Positions 9,058 to 18,374 of a stretch of DNA of 64,000 nucleotides are shown in pieces. The notes under the pieces were generated by a model. That model was given only the letters and a program-made list of their open reading frames with translations. It was not told where the DNA came from and did no database searches. The position numbers and the translations under genes were made by a program. Numbering within the stretch: the first letter of the stretch is position 1; each line of letters opens with the position of its first letter. This DNA comes from CAVDHB01 sp963608705 (lineage in GTDB: Bacteria > Bacteroidota > Bacteroidia > Bacteroidales > Bacteroidaceae). Where the stretch lies: contig CAVDHB010000027.1 in NCBI GenBank assembly GCA_963608705.1, forward strand, positions 133,176 to 197,175. Reading direction: 5' to 3'.

Positions 9058-10008
9058 GTGAAGTACAAACAATTAACCTCGGAGCAAAGGTACACAATTT
9101 ATGTACTACTCCAAAAAGGAACGCGGCGAAAAGACATCGCAAAGGCGATAAAAGTCAGTCCATCGACCATCTCACGTGAGCTGATACGCAACAGTGGCAC
9201 GAGAGGGGAGTACAACTGGGAGACGGCGCAAAGAAACGCCGTCCGCAAGAAGCGTGGGAAGCCGGGAAACCATTCCAAAGACAAGTCTGTCAAGGACGAG
9301 GCCATCCGCCTGCTCGTGCGTGAACGGTGGTCTCCGAAGCAAATTTCGGGAACTCTGGCGAAGGAAGGCAAGAAAATATCGCATGAGACAATTTACCGCT
9401 TGATACGCAAGGACAAGGCGGAAGGCGGAAGTCTGTACAAGCATTGCAGACACAGGCTGAAACACCGTTCAAGGCCGGTTGGCGGTAAGAGGGTCGTCAT
9501 ACCGAACCGTAAGAGTATCAGCGAAAGACCGGCCGAGGCTGACGGGACGCGTTTCGGGGACTTCGAGATGGACACCATAGTGGGAAAAGGGAACCACGTA
9601 GCCATCGTGACGCTCATTGAGCGCAGCACGAATATGCTGTTCATGCGGAAGCTCACGAAGGGAAAGAACGCGGCGGAGCTGGCACGGACCGTGGTGCATA
9701 TGCTTTCCAGGTTCAAAGGGCGTATAAAATCGATAACGACGGACAACGGGACGGAGTTCGCATGCCATGAGAAGATAGCCAGAGGGCTTGAAACCGAGGT
9801 GTACTTCGCAGCCCCGTACTCGTCGTGGCAGAAAGGGGGCATAGAGAACGCAAACGGACTCATAAGACAATACATTCCAAAGAACACGGTCTTTGAGCAT
9901 GTCAGCCACCAGAAAATAACTGAGTATGAAAGGAAAATTAACGACAGGCCAAGAGAAAAATTGGACTTCAAGACACCAAGGGATTGCTTTTACGAGAAGA
10001 TTTTGTAA
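9058..10008 (+). CDS. IS30-family transposase
   Basis: This 316-residue DDE transposase catalyses movement of the surrounding element. The N-terminus is a helix-turn-helix that binds the terminal repeats (QRYTIYVLLQKGTRRKDIAKAI, then SPSTISREL). The catalytic triad is D172 (FEMDTIVG), D229 (TTDNGTEF) and E263 (KGGIENANGL), with exactly 33 residues between the second D and E, as IS30 enzymes have. Translation starts at a GTG at 9058, five nt after a TATTTTTG box, so the message may be nearly leaderless. The frame is intact from end to end, so the element may still be active. Confidence 0.95.
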   Translation: MKYKQLTSEQRYTIYVLLQKGTRRKDIAKAIKVSPSTISRELIRNSGTRGEYNWETAQRNAVRKKRGKPGNHSKDKSVKDEAIRLLVRERWSPKQISGTLAKEGKKISHETIYRLIRKDKAEGGSLYKHCRHRLKHRSRPVGGKRVVIPNRKSISERPAEADGTRFGDFEMDTIVGKGNHVAIVTLIERSTNMLFMRKLTKGKNAAELARTVVHMLSRFKGRIKSITTDNGTEFACHEKIARGLETEVYFAAPYSSWQKGGIENANGLIRQYIPKNTVFEHVSHQKITEYERKINDRPREKLDFKTPRDCFYEKIL

Positions 10009-10013
10009 ATTTG
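9984..10013 (+). promoter_or_regulatory. Outward promoter at the right end of IS30
   Basis: TTG at 9984-9986 and TAAATTTG at 10006-10013 are 19 nt apart and match the Bacteroidetes TTTG-N19-TAnnTTTG consensus. The -7 element overlaps the transposase stop codon. Transcription would start about 10018 and run into the GH95 start at 10058, so the IS probably drives the GH95-GH127-GH59 genes. Confidence 0.6.
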
Positions 10014-10057
10014 CACTTGCTTGTTGAATTCACCCTGTTTAGATAATGATTAATGAC

Positions 10058-12298
10058 ATGAAGAAAAGTTTATTTTTCCTTGCACTGCTATTCAGTATAT
10101 GTATCAAGCCTGTGGCCGCTGCACGAAACACGGTAAGGTTGCATGTAAACTGGGAGCGGTTCATGGAACGACAGGACATGACATGGAGCGTGCTGCCTGA
10201 ACATTGGTATGACGCAGCGTACATGGGCAACGGCACGTTAGGGCTGATGGTGTATAAAGAACCTGGCAAGAACTTCCTTCGACTGGAGACTGGCAGCTGT
10301 GACGTGCGTGACCACCGCAAAGGATTCGGCACACTCATAGGCTCATCAAGACTGCTTACTGGATATTTCAAGCTGTGTCCAGTGGGGAGAATAACAGGCG
10401 GAACGATGCGTCTCAGCCTGTGGAATGCCGAGACAACAGTCCATCTGCTGACCACAGAGGGCGAAATACGGCTACGGTGCTTCGTGCATGCCGACAAGAT
10501 GGTCACCGTGTGCCGGGCTGAGACTTCATCGGGAGAAAGCGGTTTCAAATGGGAATGGGTTCCAGCATCGGCAGACAGTCCACGAATACAATTCGGCAAT
10601 TGGATAAAAAGACCTGCCGGATACCTGGCTAACCCTGCCCCAAAGATTACCCATGATGCCGATGGAGGCATGTCCGTTCAGCGGTTGGTGGCAGGAGGCG
10701 AGACAGTCGTGGCATGGAAAGAAACCCACAGAAGCCACCAACGCACGCTTTGGGCTAACATAACACATACCTATCCGAATGCGGACGCATCGCAAAAGAG
10801 CCTCAAAGAGATAGAGACAGCCATCGCCAATGGCTATCGGCGGTTACGGAAAAGCCACCAGAGGTGGTGGCATGAATTCTATCCGAAGAGCTTCGTAACA
10901 CTCGATGATGGTGTAAAGGAGAATTTCTACTGGATACAGCTGTACAAACTTGCATCGGCGACACGTGCCGACCGTGCCTTGATAGACTGCACTGGACCTT
11001 GGCTGACAGTCACTCCGTGGCCGGAAGCATGGTGGAATTTGAATGTGCAGCTCACCTATTGGCCGCTGAACGCGTCGAACCACGTCGATGACCTCGCCCC
11101 CTCGTTGGAGAACGTCCTATACAATAATGTGGAAAACCTAAGACTTAACATCCCAGAACCCTACCGTGACGACGCGTTAGGCATAGGTCGCTATACCGCT
11201 GCCGACTGCCTGTCCGACCCAATAGGCGTTCCTGGCGTGAGCAAGGATGCAGAAGTGGGGCTGCTGACATGGACTTGCCACAACCTTTGGCTCATATACA
11301 GGCACAGGATGGACGACACCCTGCTGCGGCAGAAGCTCTATCCGTTGCTGAAAGGGGCGGTGGCATACTATCTGCACTTCCTGCGTGAGGGAGCTGATGG
11401 CAAGCTGCACTTGCCTAAGACCTACTCGCCTGAATATGGCAGTGCCGAGGACTGCAACTTCGACCTTGCCCTGCTCAGGTGGGGATGCACCACGTTGATA
11501 CAGTCAGCCGACCGCCTGAAGATAAACGACCCGATGTTAGCAAGGTGGAAAGAGGTCGTCAACCGACTCACACCGTCACCCACCGACTCCACGGGACTGA
11601 TGATAGGCCGTGGCGTGCCATACTCCGTATCGCACAGACATTACTCACACTTGCTGTCGATATATCCTCTCTATCTTCTCAACATCGAACAAGGTGCTGA
11701 TACGGTATCCCTTATCGAGCATTCACTCAAAACTTGGCAAGGCAAGACTGGCGCACACCAAGGCTATTCGCTCACTGGTGCGGCATCAATATCGGCTGCA
11801 TTGGGAAAGGGCAACGATGCGTTGCGCTACTTGGACGGACTGTTTGGACGCTTCCTGAGCAGTACCACGATGTATCGTGAGGCTGGACCAGTGATCGAAA
11901 CTCCACTGTCTGGCGTTCAGAGTATGTTCGACATGATGCTGCAAAGCTGGGGTGGAAAGATACGGGTGTTCCCTGCAATGCCCGATAAGTGGCAGGACGT
12001 GGCATTCTACAAGCTGCGCACGGAAGGGGCATTCGAGGTCTCGGCAAAGCGCAAGGACGGAAAGACGGCATTTATACACATCAAGAGCCTTGCCGGTGAG
12101 CCTTGTATCGTGGTGACGGACGTTCCTGTCCCAGCATTCAAATGCAATGGCAGGAAAGTGGAAAAGATGGGGAAAGGCACTTATCGTATACACATAAGTC
12201 GTGGCGAGGAAGCACTTATCTATCCACAGGGAGAGAAATTCCCAATGGTAATATCCCCAGTCTATAACGAAACGAGTAACTGTTTTGGCAAGAAATAA
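10058..12298 (+). CDS. GH95 alpha-L-fucosidase / alpha-L-galactosidase
   Basis: Starting at MKKSLFFLAL the protein has 746 residues with a signal peptide (cleavage near AAA-RN, residue 23). An ATG four codons earlier (10046) is a less likely start. Domain order is that of GH95: an N-terminal beta-sandwich with the GNGTLGLMVY motif, a helical barrel and a C-terminal beta domain. In the barrel WWNLNVQLTYWP holds the paired asparagines and YSPEYG the likely general acid. GH95 enzymes are inverting exo-glycosidases for alpha-1,2-L-fucose or, in plant-glycan loci, alpha-L-galactose. It is the first gene of a three-gene plus-strand operon and lies 45 bp behind the IS30 transposase. Confidence 0.85.
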   Translation: MKKSLFFLALLFSICIKPVAAARNTVRLHVNWERFMERQDMTWSVLPEHWYDAAYMGNGTLGLMVYKEPGKNFLRLETGSCDVRDHRKGFGTLIGSSRLLTGYFKLCPVGRITGGTMRLSLWNAETTVHLLTTEGEIRLRCFVHADKMVTVCRAETSSGESGFKWEWVPASADSPRIQFGNWIKRPAGYLANPAPKITHDADGGMSVQRLVAGGETVVAWKETHRSHQRTLWANITHTYPNADASQKSLKEIETAIANGYRRLRKSHQRWWHEFYPKSFVTLDDGVKENFYWIQLYKLASATRADRALIDCTGPWLTVTPWPEAWWNLNVQLTYWPLNASNHVDDLAPSLENVLYNNVENLRLNIPEPYRDDALGIGRYTAADCLSDPIGVPGVSKDAEVGLLTWTCHNLWLIYRHRMDDTLLRQKLYPLLKGAVAYYLHFLREGADGKLHLPKTYSPEYGSAEDCNFDLALLRWGCTTLIQSADRLKINDPMLARWKEVVNRLTPSPTDSTGLMIGRGVPYSVSHRHYSHLLSIYPLYLLNIEQGADTVSLIEHSLKTWQGKTGAHQGYSLTGAASISAALGKGNDALRYLDGLFGRFLSSTTMYREAGPVIETPLSGVQSMFDMMLQSWGGKIRVFPAMPDKWQDVAFYKLRTEGAFEVSAKRKDGKTAFIHIKSLAGEPCIVVTDVPVPAFKCNGRKVEKMGKGTYRIHISRGEEALIYPQGEKFPMVISPVYNETSNCFGKK

Positions 12299-12417
12299 AG
12301 GCATGATGAAAGACAAGCGACCATAATTGAATGAGTAATGACCCTTTATTATACAGCCAATAACGAATTTTGCAAAGCAAAACAACATCAATAACCAGTT
12401 AATAACCATACATCACA

Positions 12418-14436
12418 ATGAAACGAATATTATCAACGATGTTTGTCACATTGCCGTTCATCGGCATGATGGCGCAGGTGGAGAACGGCTACCCAATAAC
12501 TCCAGTTCCGTTTACGTCAGTGAAAGTAAGCGATGGCTTTTGGTCGCCACGCTTGAAGGCAAGCCGTGAGGTGACCATACCACTCGCCTTTCGCAAGTGT
12601 GAGGAGACAGGACGTTACAAGAACTTTGAGAAAGCGGCGCATCCGAACAGCCAATACCAGTTCAAGGGATTGGTGTTCGATGACACAGACGTGTACAAGA
12701 CCATCGAAGGTGCTGCCTATTCATTGCAGACACACCCTGACAAGCAGTTGGAACGCTACGTAGACAGCGTGCTAACTATCGTGGCTGCAGCACAGGAGCC
12801 TGACGGATATCTTTACACTCCACGTACCATGAACCCAAATCAGAAAGACATGCGCCGCATAGGCAAGCACCGCTGGGACAGAGAGGAGCAGGGTAGCCAT
12901 GAACTGTACTGCCTCGGACACATGATAGAGGGTGCCGTGGCACACTACCAGGCGACCGGCAAACGCAACTTCTTGGACATTGCCATCAAGTTTGCCGACT
13001 GTGCCGACCGCGAACTGGGCTACGGACCAGGCAAGCGCAGCATCGTTCCCGAACACCAGATAGCGGAGATGGCTTTGGTACGCCTCTATTTGCTGACAGG
13101 TAAGAAAAGATATCTGAACCTTGCCAAGTTCTTTCTCGACCAGAGAGGTAAGGAGAAGCGTCTCGGATTTTGGCACGAAGCTGATTACGACCAAATGCAT
13201 AAGCCCGTAACAGAGCAAGATGAGGCTGTTGGCCATGCCGTCCGTGCCACCTATATGTATGCCGGCATGGCAGACGTGGCTGCGGTGACTGGCGATACTG
13301 CCTACATTCATGCAATAGACCGTATCTGGCAGAACATCGTAGGGAAGAAACTCTACCTGACAGGCAGCATCGGTGCAGTGCGCAACCATGAGGCTTTCGG
13401 CAAGAATTACTATCTTCCGAACCTCCTTGCCTATAACGAGACGTGTGCAGCCATAGGAAATGTATATGTAAATCATCGCCTTTTCCTGCTTCATGGTGAT
13501 AGTAAATACTACGATGTGTTGGAACGTACGCTCTATAACGGACTCTTAAGCGGTGTTTCTTTGCAAGGTGACCGTTTCTTCTATGCCAATCCGCTGGCGG
13601 CAGATGGTAAGTTTAAGTTCAATGCCGATAATACACAGGAGCGTCAGCCGTGGTTTGGCTGTGCCTGTTGCCCGTCAAACATCTGTCGGTTCATTCCTTC
13701 AGTGCCTGGATACGTCTATGCCGTGAAGGACAATGATGTCTATGTCAACCTGTTCATGGGCAACAAGGCGGTGTTGAACGTGAATGGTAAGAAGGTGGAG
13801 CTTAATCAAACCACCTCCTATCCATACGATGGCAACATCCGCATAACCGTGTCGCCACGAGGGAAACAGTCGTTCACCTTAAAAGTACGTATCCCAGGAT
13901 GGGTGCAAGGCGATGTCGTGCCGAGCGATTTGTATAAGTTCGCTGATGGAAAACAGACGGGCTACACAGTCAAGGTGAACGGAAAACAGATGCATGCATC
14001 ATTGGAGAAAGGCTATTTCACCATCGACCGAACATGGAAACGTGGTGATGTGGTGGAGGTAAACTTCGACATGCAGCCAAGAATCGTCAAGGCTAACGAC
14101 AAGGTGGATGCCGACCGTGGCATGATAGCCGTTGAGAGAGGACCGTTAGTGTACTGTGCCGAGACCATAGACAATAACACCGACATCAACAGCATGCTTC
14201 TTCCGACCAAGCCTGAGTTCAAGGTGACAGACCGTCCAGACCTGATTGGCGGCATCAAACAGCTTAGTACATCGGTGCAAACATTGAGTTATGACAGTGA
14301 CGGACTTGTACATACAGGGAAGGCAACGCTCACCCTTATACCCTATTATGCATGGAATCACCGTGGAATAGGTAAGATGGCAGTGTGGCTACCACAGTCT
14401 GTCAGCTCAGTAGTGCCAACGCAACAAACGAAGTGA
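12418..14436 (+). CDS. GH127 beta-L-arabinofuranosidase
   Basis: This 672-residue secreted enzyme (signal peptide ending near MMAQ) closely follows Bifidobacterium HypBA1. The likely acid/base E325 lies in NHEAFG. The zinc ligands E341 and C343 lie in NETCAAIGN, and C417-C418 in GCACCPSN, one being the cysteine nucleophile. The catalytic barrel occupies residues about 30-440, followed by beta-sandwich domains. It removes terminal beta-L-arabinofuranose in the periplasm. It is the second beta-L-arabinofuranosidase in the block and of a different branch from the gene at 6622, so the two may act on different linkages. The gap to GH95 is 119 bp and holds a small TTTTGC/GCAAAA hairpin. Confidence 0.92.
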   Translation: MKRILSTMFVTLPFIGMMAQVENGYPITPVPFTSVKVSDGFWSPRLKASREVTIPLAFRKCEETGRYKNFEKAAHPNSQYQFKGLVFDDTDVYKTIEGAAYSLQTHPDKQLERYVDSVLTIVAAAQEPDGYLYTPRTMNPNQKDMRRIGKHRWDREEQGSHELYCLGHMIEGAVAHYQATGKRNFLDIAIKFADCADRELGYGPGKRSIVPEHQIAEMALVRLYLLTGKKRYLNLAKFFLDQRGKEKRLGFWHEADYDQMHKPVTEQDEAVGHAVRATYMYAGMADVAAVTGDTAYIHAIDRIWQNIVGKKLYLTGSIGAVRNHEAFGKNYYLPNLLAYNETCAAIGNVYVNHRLFLLHGDSKYYDVLERTLYNGLLSGVSLQGDRFFYANPLAADGKFKFNADNTQERQPWFGCACCPSNICRFIPSVPGYVYAVKDNDVYVNLFMGNKAVLNVNGKKVELNQTTSYPYDGNIRITVSPRGKQSFTLKVRIPGWVQGDVVPSDLYKFADGKQTGYTVKVNGKQMHASLEKGYFTIDRTWKRGDVVEVNFDMQPRIVKANDKVDADRGMIAVERGPLVYCAETIDNNTDINSMLLPTKPEFKVTDRPDLIGGIKQLSTSVQTLSYDSDGLVHTGKATLTLIPYYAWNHRGIGKMAVWLPQSVSSVVPTQQTK

Positions 14437-14477
14437 ACATCTTAAAGAATATAAAAGCAAATATTTTTATCATAGCA

Positions 14478-16589
14478 ATGAAGAAAACCGCAATACTCAT
14501 ATTAACCGTATTGCTGTCGCTATCGCCATTTAGCGATAGTAATGCACAGACTGACGTGCAGCAGATAAACCTAAACGGCAAGGCTGGCGGCAAACGCTTT
14601 GACGGCATAGGAGTGGTTAACGGAGGTGGAGCCACGTCGGTACTGCTGAAAGACTATCCGGAACCGCAGCGCAGCCAGATACTCGACCTTGTGTATAAAC
14701 CTAAGTTCGGTGCATCAGTCAGTGCTCTACTGGTTGAGATACCAGGCGATGGCAACTCGACGCAAGGCTCCATGCCAAGCCACATGCACACCCGTGAAGA
14801 CCTGAACTATCACCGTGGATACACCTGGTGGATACTCCAAGAGGCGAAGAAGCGCAACCCACGTCTGTCGCTCGATGGTACTGCATGGAGCGCACCGGGA
14901 TGGATAGGCGGCGGAAAGTTCTGGTCGCAAGATGCCATAGACTATTATATCTCATGGCTAAGGGGGCTGAAAAAGGTGTATGGGCTGCAACTTGACGCCA
15001 TAGGATGTCGCAACGAGAAGGGGCAGGACTACGACTTCGTGAAGCGATTCAGGCGTTCGCTCAATGAGAATGGCTTTGAGAAGATGAAAGTACACGCCTT
15101 CGACAACTGGTATAAGGGCAAGCTCGACTTTACCAAAGACCTGCTCACAGACAAGGAACTGCGTGATGCCATAGACGTAATCAGTGGCCATATATTCTAT
15201 GAAGGCTCACCCGTGAGCAAAGAAGAGCGTGCCATAGCCGAAAAACTGGGCAAACCGATATGGAACAGTGAGGACCATGTCTACCTGAAAGGCTTTGACT
15301 GCCTTATTAGTCTTGTGGAGTGCTTCAACCAAAACTACATCCTGCATGGTGCCACGAAGGTTGTAAACTGGTACGATATAGCTGGGATATACCCGATGGA
15401 GCCATACGCTGAAGACCCTCCGACGGTGCTTGCCTATGAGCCGTGGAGCGGAAACTACAAGGTTCGCAAGGCATTGTGGGGCTATGCCCACTACGGGCAG
15501 TTCTCCGAAATCGGGTGGCAATACCTCAACGGGGGTTGTATGGAACTGGCAGGAGGCGGATCGATGGTGACGCTGAAATCACCGAAGAGCGACTATAGCA
15601 TCATCATTGAGACGAAGAAAGCCAAGGCTCCACAGACGCTGAGGATAAGCCTGTCGGGCAATCTGTCGGCAAAGACCCTGTGCGTGTGGCGCAGTAACGA
15701 GCAGGAGCAGTTCGTCCGCATTGCCGACATCAAGCCGAAAGACAAGGCGTTCACCATAACCGTAGAGCCGAACACGGTCTATTCGCTATCCACTACCACA
15801 GGTCAGCAGAAGGGGACGTTCAGTTCCATACCCGAGAAGAAGCCCTTTCCATTCCCTTATTATGAGACTTTCGACGAGTATGAGAAGCCGGAACTGTATG
15901 GCTACCTGCCCCGTTACACCGCCGATATATGCGGTGCGTTCGAACTTGTTGACCGTCCTGACGGAGTTGAGGGCAAGTGTCTCAAGCAGGTAGTGCCACA
16001 GCGCACCATCAGCTGGGCACCCGACTGGCAGCACTACACAATCATCGGCGACTCGGCATGGCGCAACTATGAAGTGAGCGCCGACGTACTCTTGAACAAA
16101 GGCGATGCCGCCAGCATCATGGGACGCATCAACCACGTTGGCACAGGCTATGGCATTATCCCCAAAGGATACTACCTGAAGCTAAGCGATAGCGGGCAGT
16201 GCGACCTCGTAGTGGTGCGTGGAAAGAAAGACAAGAAGGCTCTTGTGGGCGACGCGGAGCAACAGGCACTCATCAAGAAAGGTCTCGACAAGGGCGAGGG
16301 AGGCGAACGGACGCTTGCCTCAGTCATCGTTCCCGGCATCGAAGCCAATCAGTGGCATAATTTGAAGCTGAGGTTCAAAGGCACCGAAATCACCGCTTTC
16401 GTAGACGGCAAAGCCATGATGATGGTGCAAGACCACCACTATGCCCACGGCATGGCAGGACTCATGGCCGAGCATCTTAAGGACAGGTCGAGTACCTCCT
16501 ATTTCGACAATTTGCTCATCACCGCTCCCGAAGCGACCAAGCCCTCTCCTACGAAGGCAACGTCGGCACAATCACCAATATACAGGTGA
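14478..16589 (+). CDS. GH59 galactocerebrosidase-like beta-galactosidase
   Basis: The start at 14478 (MKKTAILIL) gives a signal peptide ending near SNAQ and a 703-residue protein; a frame extension to 14385 overlaps GH127 and lacks a signal, so I reject it. The N-terminal TIM barrel is strikingly like human GALC: FDGIGVVNGGGATS, YPEPQRSQILD, PSHMH and SAPGWIGGG. The acid/base is E180 (IGCRNEKG) and the nucleophile E265 (IWNSEDH). A beta-sandwich follows, then a lectin-like C-terminal domain from about residue 490. GH59 enzymes hydrolyse beta-galactosides; here a plant galactan or arabinogalactan is more plausible than a sphingolipid. It lies 41 bp after GH127 and ends the operon. Confidence 0.9.
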   Translation: MKKTAILILTVLLSLSPFSDSNAQTDVQQINLNGKAGGKRFDGIGVVNGGGATSVLLKDYPEPQRSQILDLVYKPKFGASVSALLVEIPGDGNSTQGSMPSHMHTREDLNYHRGYTWWILQEAKKRNPRLSLDGTAWSAPGWIGGGKFWSQDAIDYYISWLRGLKKVYGLQLDAIGCRNEKGQDYDFVKRFRRSLNENGFEKMKVHAFDNWYKGKLDFTKDLLTDKELRDAIDVISGHIFYEGSPVSKEERAIAEKLGKPIWNSEDHVYLKGFDCLISLVECFNQNYILHGATKVVNWYDIAGIYPMEPYAEDPPTVLAYEPWSGNYKVRKALWGYAHYGQFSEIGWQYLNGGCMELAGGGSMVTLKSPKSDYSIIIETKKAKAPQTLRISLSGNLSAKTLCVWRSNEQEQFVRIADIKPKDKAFTITVEPNTVYSLSTTTGQQKGTFSSIPEKKPFPFPYYETFDEYEKPELYGYLPRYTADICGAFELVDRPDGVEGKCLKQVVPQRTISWAPDWQHYTIIGDSAWRNYEVSADVLLNKGDAASIMGRINHVGTGYGIIPKGYYLKLSDSGQCDLVVVRGKKDKKALVGDAEQQALIKKGLDKGEGGERTLASVIVPGIEANQWHNLKLRFKGTEITAFVDGKAMMMVQDHHYAHGMAGLMAEHLKDRSSTSYFDNLLITAPEATKPSPTKATSAQSPIYR

Positions 16590-16611
16590 ATTATTTTTTA
16601 ATTGACTGGTA

Positions 16612-16633
16612 GAGATGCGATGAATCGCATCTC
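16612..16633. repeat. Dispersed 22-bp palindrome, copy B
   Basis: Arms GAGATGCGAT and ATCGCATCTC around a central GA; the pairing extends three more bases each side (16609-16636). It lies between the convergent GH59 and DUF1703 genes, where it could also act as a terminator. Confidence 0.85.
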
Positions 16634-16639
16634 TACATT

Positions 16640-16763
16640 ATGTCAGGCAATCAGCCAATGTCCGATGGTGCGCTTTTCGCTGTCGAAGTTGATGCCCACC
16701 TTTACAAGTTTGCGACCATCAGTGGTATATTTTATCAAATAATCCTTATCGTCAATCTGCTTG
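16640..16763. repeat. 125-bp direct repeat, right copy (left copy 8757-8880)
   Basis: This is the 3' end of the DUF1703 gene and the intact partner of the remnant at 8757-8880; the two differ at three positions and lie in the same orientation. Together they bracket the IS30-GH95-GH127-GH59 segment, about 7.9 kb. Confidence 0.85.
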
Positions 16764-18199
16764 ATAGCTTCCTCCGCAGGCCGGTCATACTTCAATTCTA
16801 TGACGAAGATGGTGTCTTTCGTCTTCAACACCGCATCCGTCCGACCTATGGCACTATCCTCTTCCACACGGATATATTCACCCATGAGATTGAATATGAG
16901 ATAGAATATCGTCTGGAAGTCTTTCTCATTCTTGTTCGACAGGCGGTTTGAGATGCCTGCCAAGTAGGCTTTCATTTCCTCCAAAGCCCCGTTCATGTCG
17001 TCCTTCACCAAATGTCTGAGGAACTTAATGATGAAACCACGGTTGTCTCTACCTATGGGTGAGAGGTAATTGGGGGCAAGAGAATTGAGCATACCTATGC
17101 GCACCTCGCTGTTAGGATACCCGAGTTTATATGTCTTGAACATCGGGTCATATCCCTTTATGGTAAGATACCCACTCTGATACAACAATGGCAGTGGAGA
17201 CTGCATGTGTTCTGGCGACACATCAAAGTCGGGTATCGTCGCATCTTCATCCTCAACTTCCATCGCATTGACATTGTATTTTTGCAATATCTTTATAAGA
17301 TAGGTTGGCGTACCCGAATCGAACCAATACGGCGATATAACCTTGTTGTTCAACGCTTTTATCAGACTGAACGGGTTATACACATCTTCCCCATTCGCAC
17401 TGAAATGGTAGCCGTCATAATAGTCACGCAGTTCGGCCATCACATCGTCATAGCCACGGTGCATGTATGCGGCAAGACCTTCCACATCCGGCTTCATCTC
17501 GTGCTCCAACTCATGCTTGCTGATGCCGCAAATGGCTGAGTACTGGTCGAGCAAGCTTATATTATTAATGTTGTTAAGCTCGCTAAAGATGCTCAGTTGT
17601 GAGAACTTAGTAATGCCAGTAATGAAAACAAACTCAAGGTAAGGGTCGAGCGACTTTATAGGACTATAAAAGTTCTGCATGATTTTGCGCAGCTCATCCA
17701 GCGTATTGTCTTCATCTATTACGTCTAAAAGAGGGGCATCATATTCGTCGATTATGAGGGCCACTTTCCGTCCGGTTTGCTGATAAAGGGTTCTTGTAAG
17801 CCTGTCAAAGCGTATGCTTGGATCACTCAACGATGTTCCTATGCCATAAGTCTTTTCATACTCATGCAACATATAGTCGAGATGGCCGATTAATCCTTCT
17901 TTATCTAAATGCTTTCCACGACTCATATCAAAATGCAGCACAGGACGCTTCACCCATTCCTTCTCCACCGTCGAGATATACAGCCCATCGAAAAGCTCCT
18001 TTCGGCCTTCGAAATAGCTGTGTAGCGTCGAAGCGAGCAACGACTTTCCGAATCGCCGTGGACGACTCAGAAATATATACTTACCACCACTGTGGGTGAG
18101 TTCGTATATATACTTGGTCTTGTCTACATAGAGATAATTGTCCTCACGTAGCTTTGAGAATGTCTGAATGCCTACTGGATAAAGCCTTTCCTTCATCAT
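16643..18199 (-). CDS. AAA-ATPase-like protein with PD-(D/E)XK nuclease domain (DUF1703)
   Basis: The 518-residue protein has an N-terminal AAA-ATPase-like domain (PF09820 type) and a C-terminal DUF1703/PD-(D/E)XK nuclease domain (PF08011 type). The P-loop reads FLSRPRRFGKSLL, without the first glycine of a normal Walker A. Walker B is ALIIDEYDAPL. The nuclease core is visible as TDAVLKT followed by FVIELKYD (D...E-x-K). Members are abundant, multicopy proteins in Bacteroidetes with no established function. A complete paralog lies at 32208-33803 and a remnant at 8757. Translation starts at either of two adjacent ATG codons. Confidence 0.85.
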   Translation of the reverse strand: MMKERLYPVGIQTFSKLREDNYLYVDKTKYIYELTHSGGKYIFLSRPRRFGKSLLASTLHSYFEGRKELFDGLYISTVEKEWVKRPVLHFDMSRGKHLDKEGLIGHLDYMLHEYEKTYGIGTSLSDPSIRFDRLTRTLYQQTGRKVALIIDEYDAPLLDVIDEDNTLDELRKIMQNFYSPIKSLDPYLEFVFITGITKFSQLSIFSELNNINNISLLDQYSAICGISKHELEHEMKPDVEGLAAYMHRGYDDVMAELRDYYDGYHFSANGEDVYNPFSLIKALNNKVISPYWFDSGTPTYLIKILQKYNVNAMEVEDEDATIPDFDVSPEHMQSPLPLLYQSGYLTIKGYDPMFKTYKLGYPNSEVRIGMLNSLAPNYLSPIGRDNRGFIIKFLRHLVKDDMNGALEEMKAYLAGISNRLSNKNEKDFQTIFYLIFNLMGEYIRVEEDSAIGRTDAVLKTKDTIFVIELKYDRPAEEAIKQIDDKDYLIKYTTDGRKLVKVGINFDSEKRTIGHWLIA

Positions 18200-18288
18200 G
18201 TCACTTTTTTATTCCACAAAGATAGCTCATAAATATCACAACAGCAAATAAACCTTGTATTAATTTGTCAGACTGCTCCATGAAGGAA

Positions 18289-18321
18289 ACAGCAGCCCGT
18301 CTGATTCAGACGAACTGCTGT
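18289..18321. terminator. Terminator downstream of the double GH43 gene
   Basis: ACAGCAG and CGTCTG (18289-18303) pair with CAGACG and CTGCTGT (18307-18321) with small internal mismatches. It lies 54 bp past the stop of the minus-strand GH43 gene. Confidence 0.6.
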
Positions 18322-18374
18322 CAACGGATTGATCATATCCTATATGTTTTCTTTATGTACTGCGTCTGAAAAGA

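Larger units (their letters stand above)
8982..10036 (+). mobile_element. IS30-family insertion sequence (IS4351-like)
   Basis: The element is delimited by imperfect terminal inverted repeats sharing ACAAGCAA: left end about 8982-9005, right end about 10011-10036. It contains one transposase gene, a 7-bp hairpin upstream of it (GGGAGAC/GTCTCCC at 9018-9035) and a promoter-like TATTTTTG at 9046-9053. About 1.05 kb is normal for IS30 elements of Bacteroides. I could not define exact ends or a target duplication. It sits just upstream of the GH95 gene, next to the truncated DUF1703 remnant. Confidence 0.75.
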
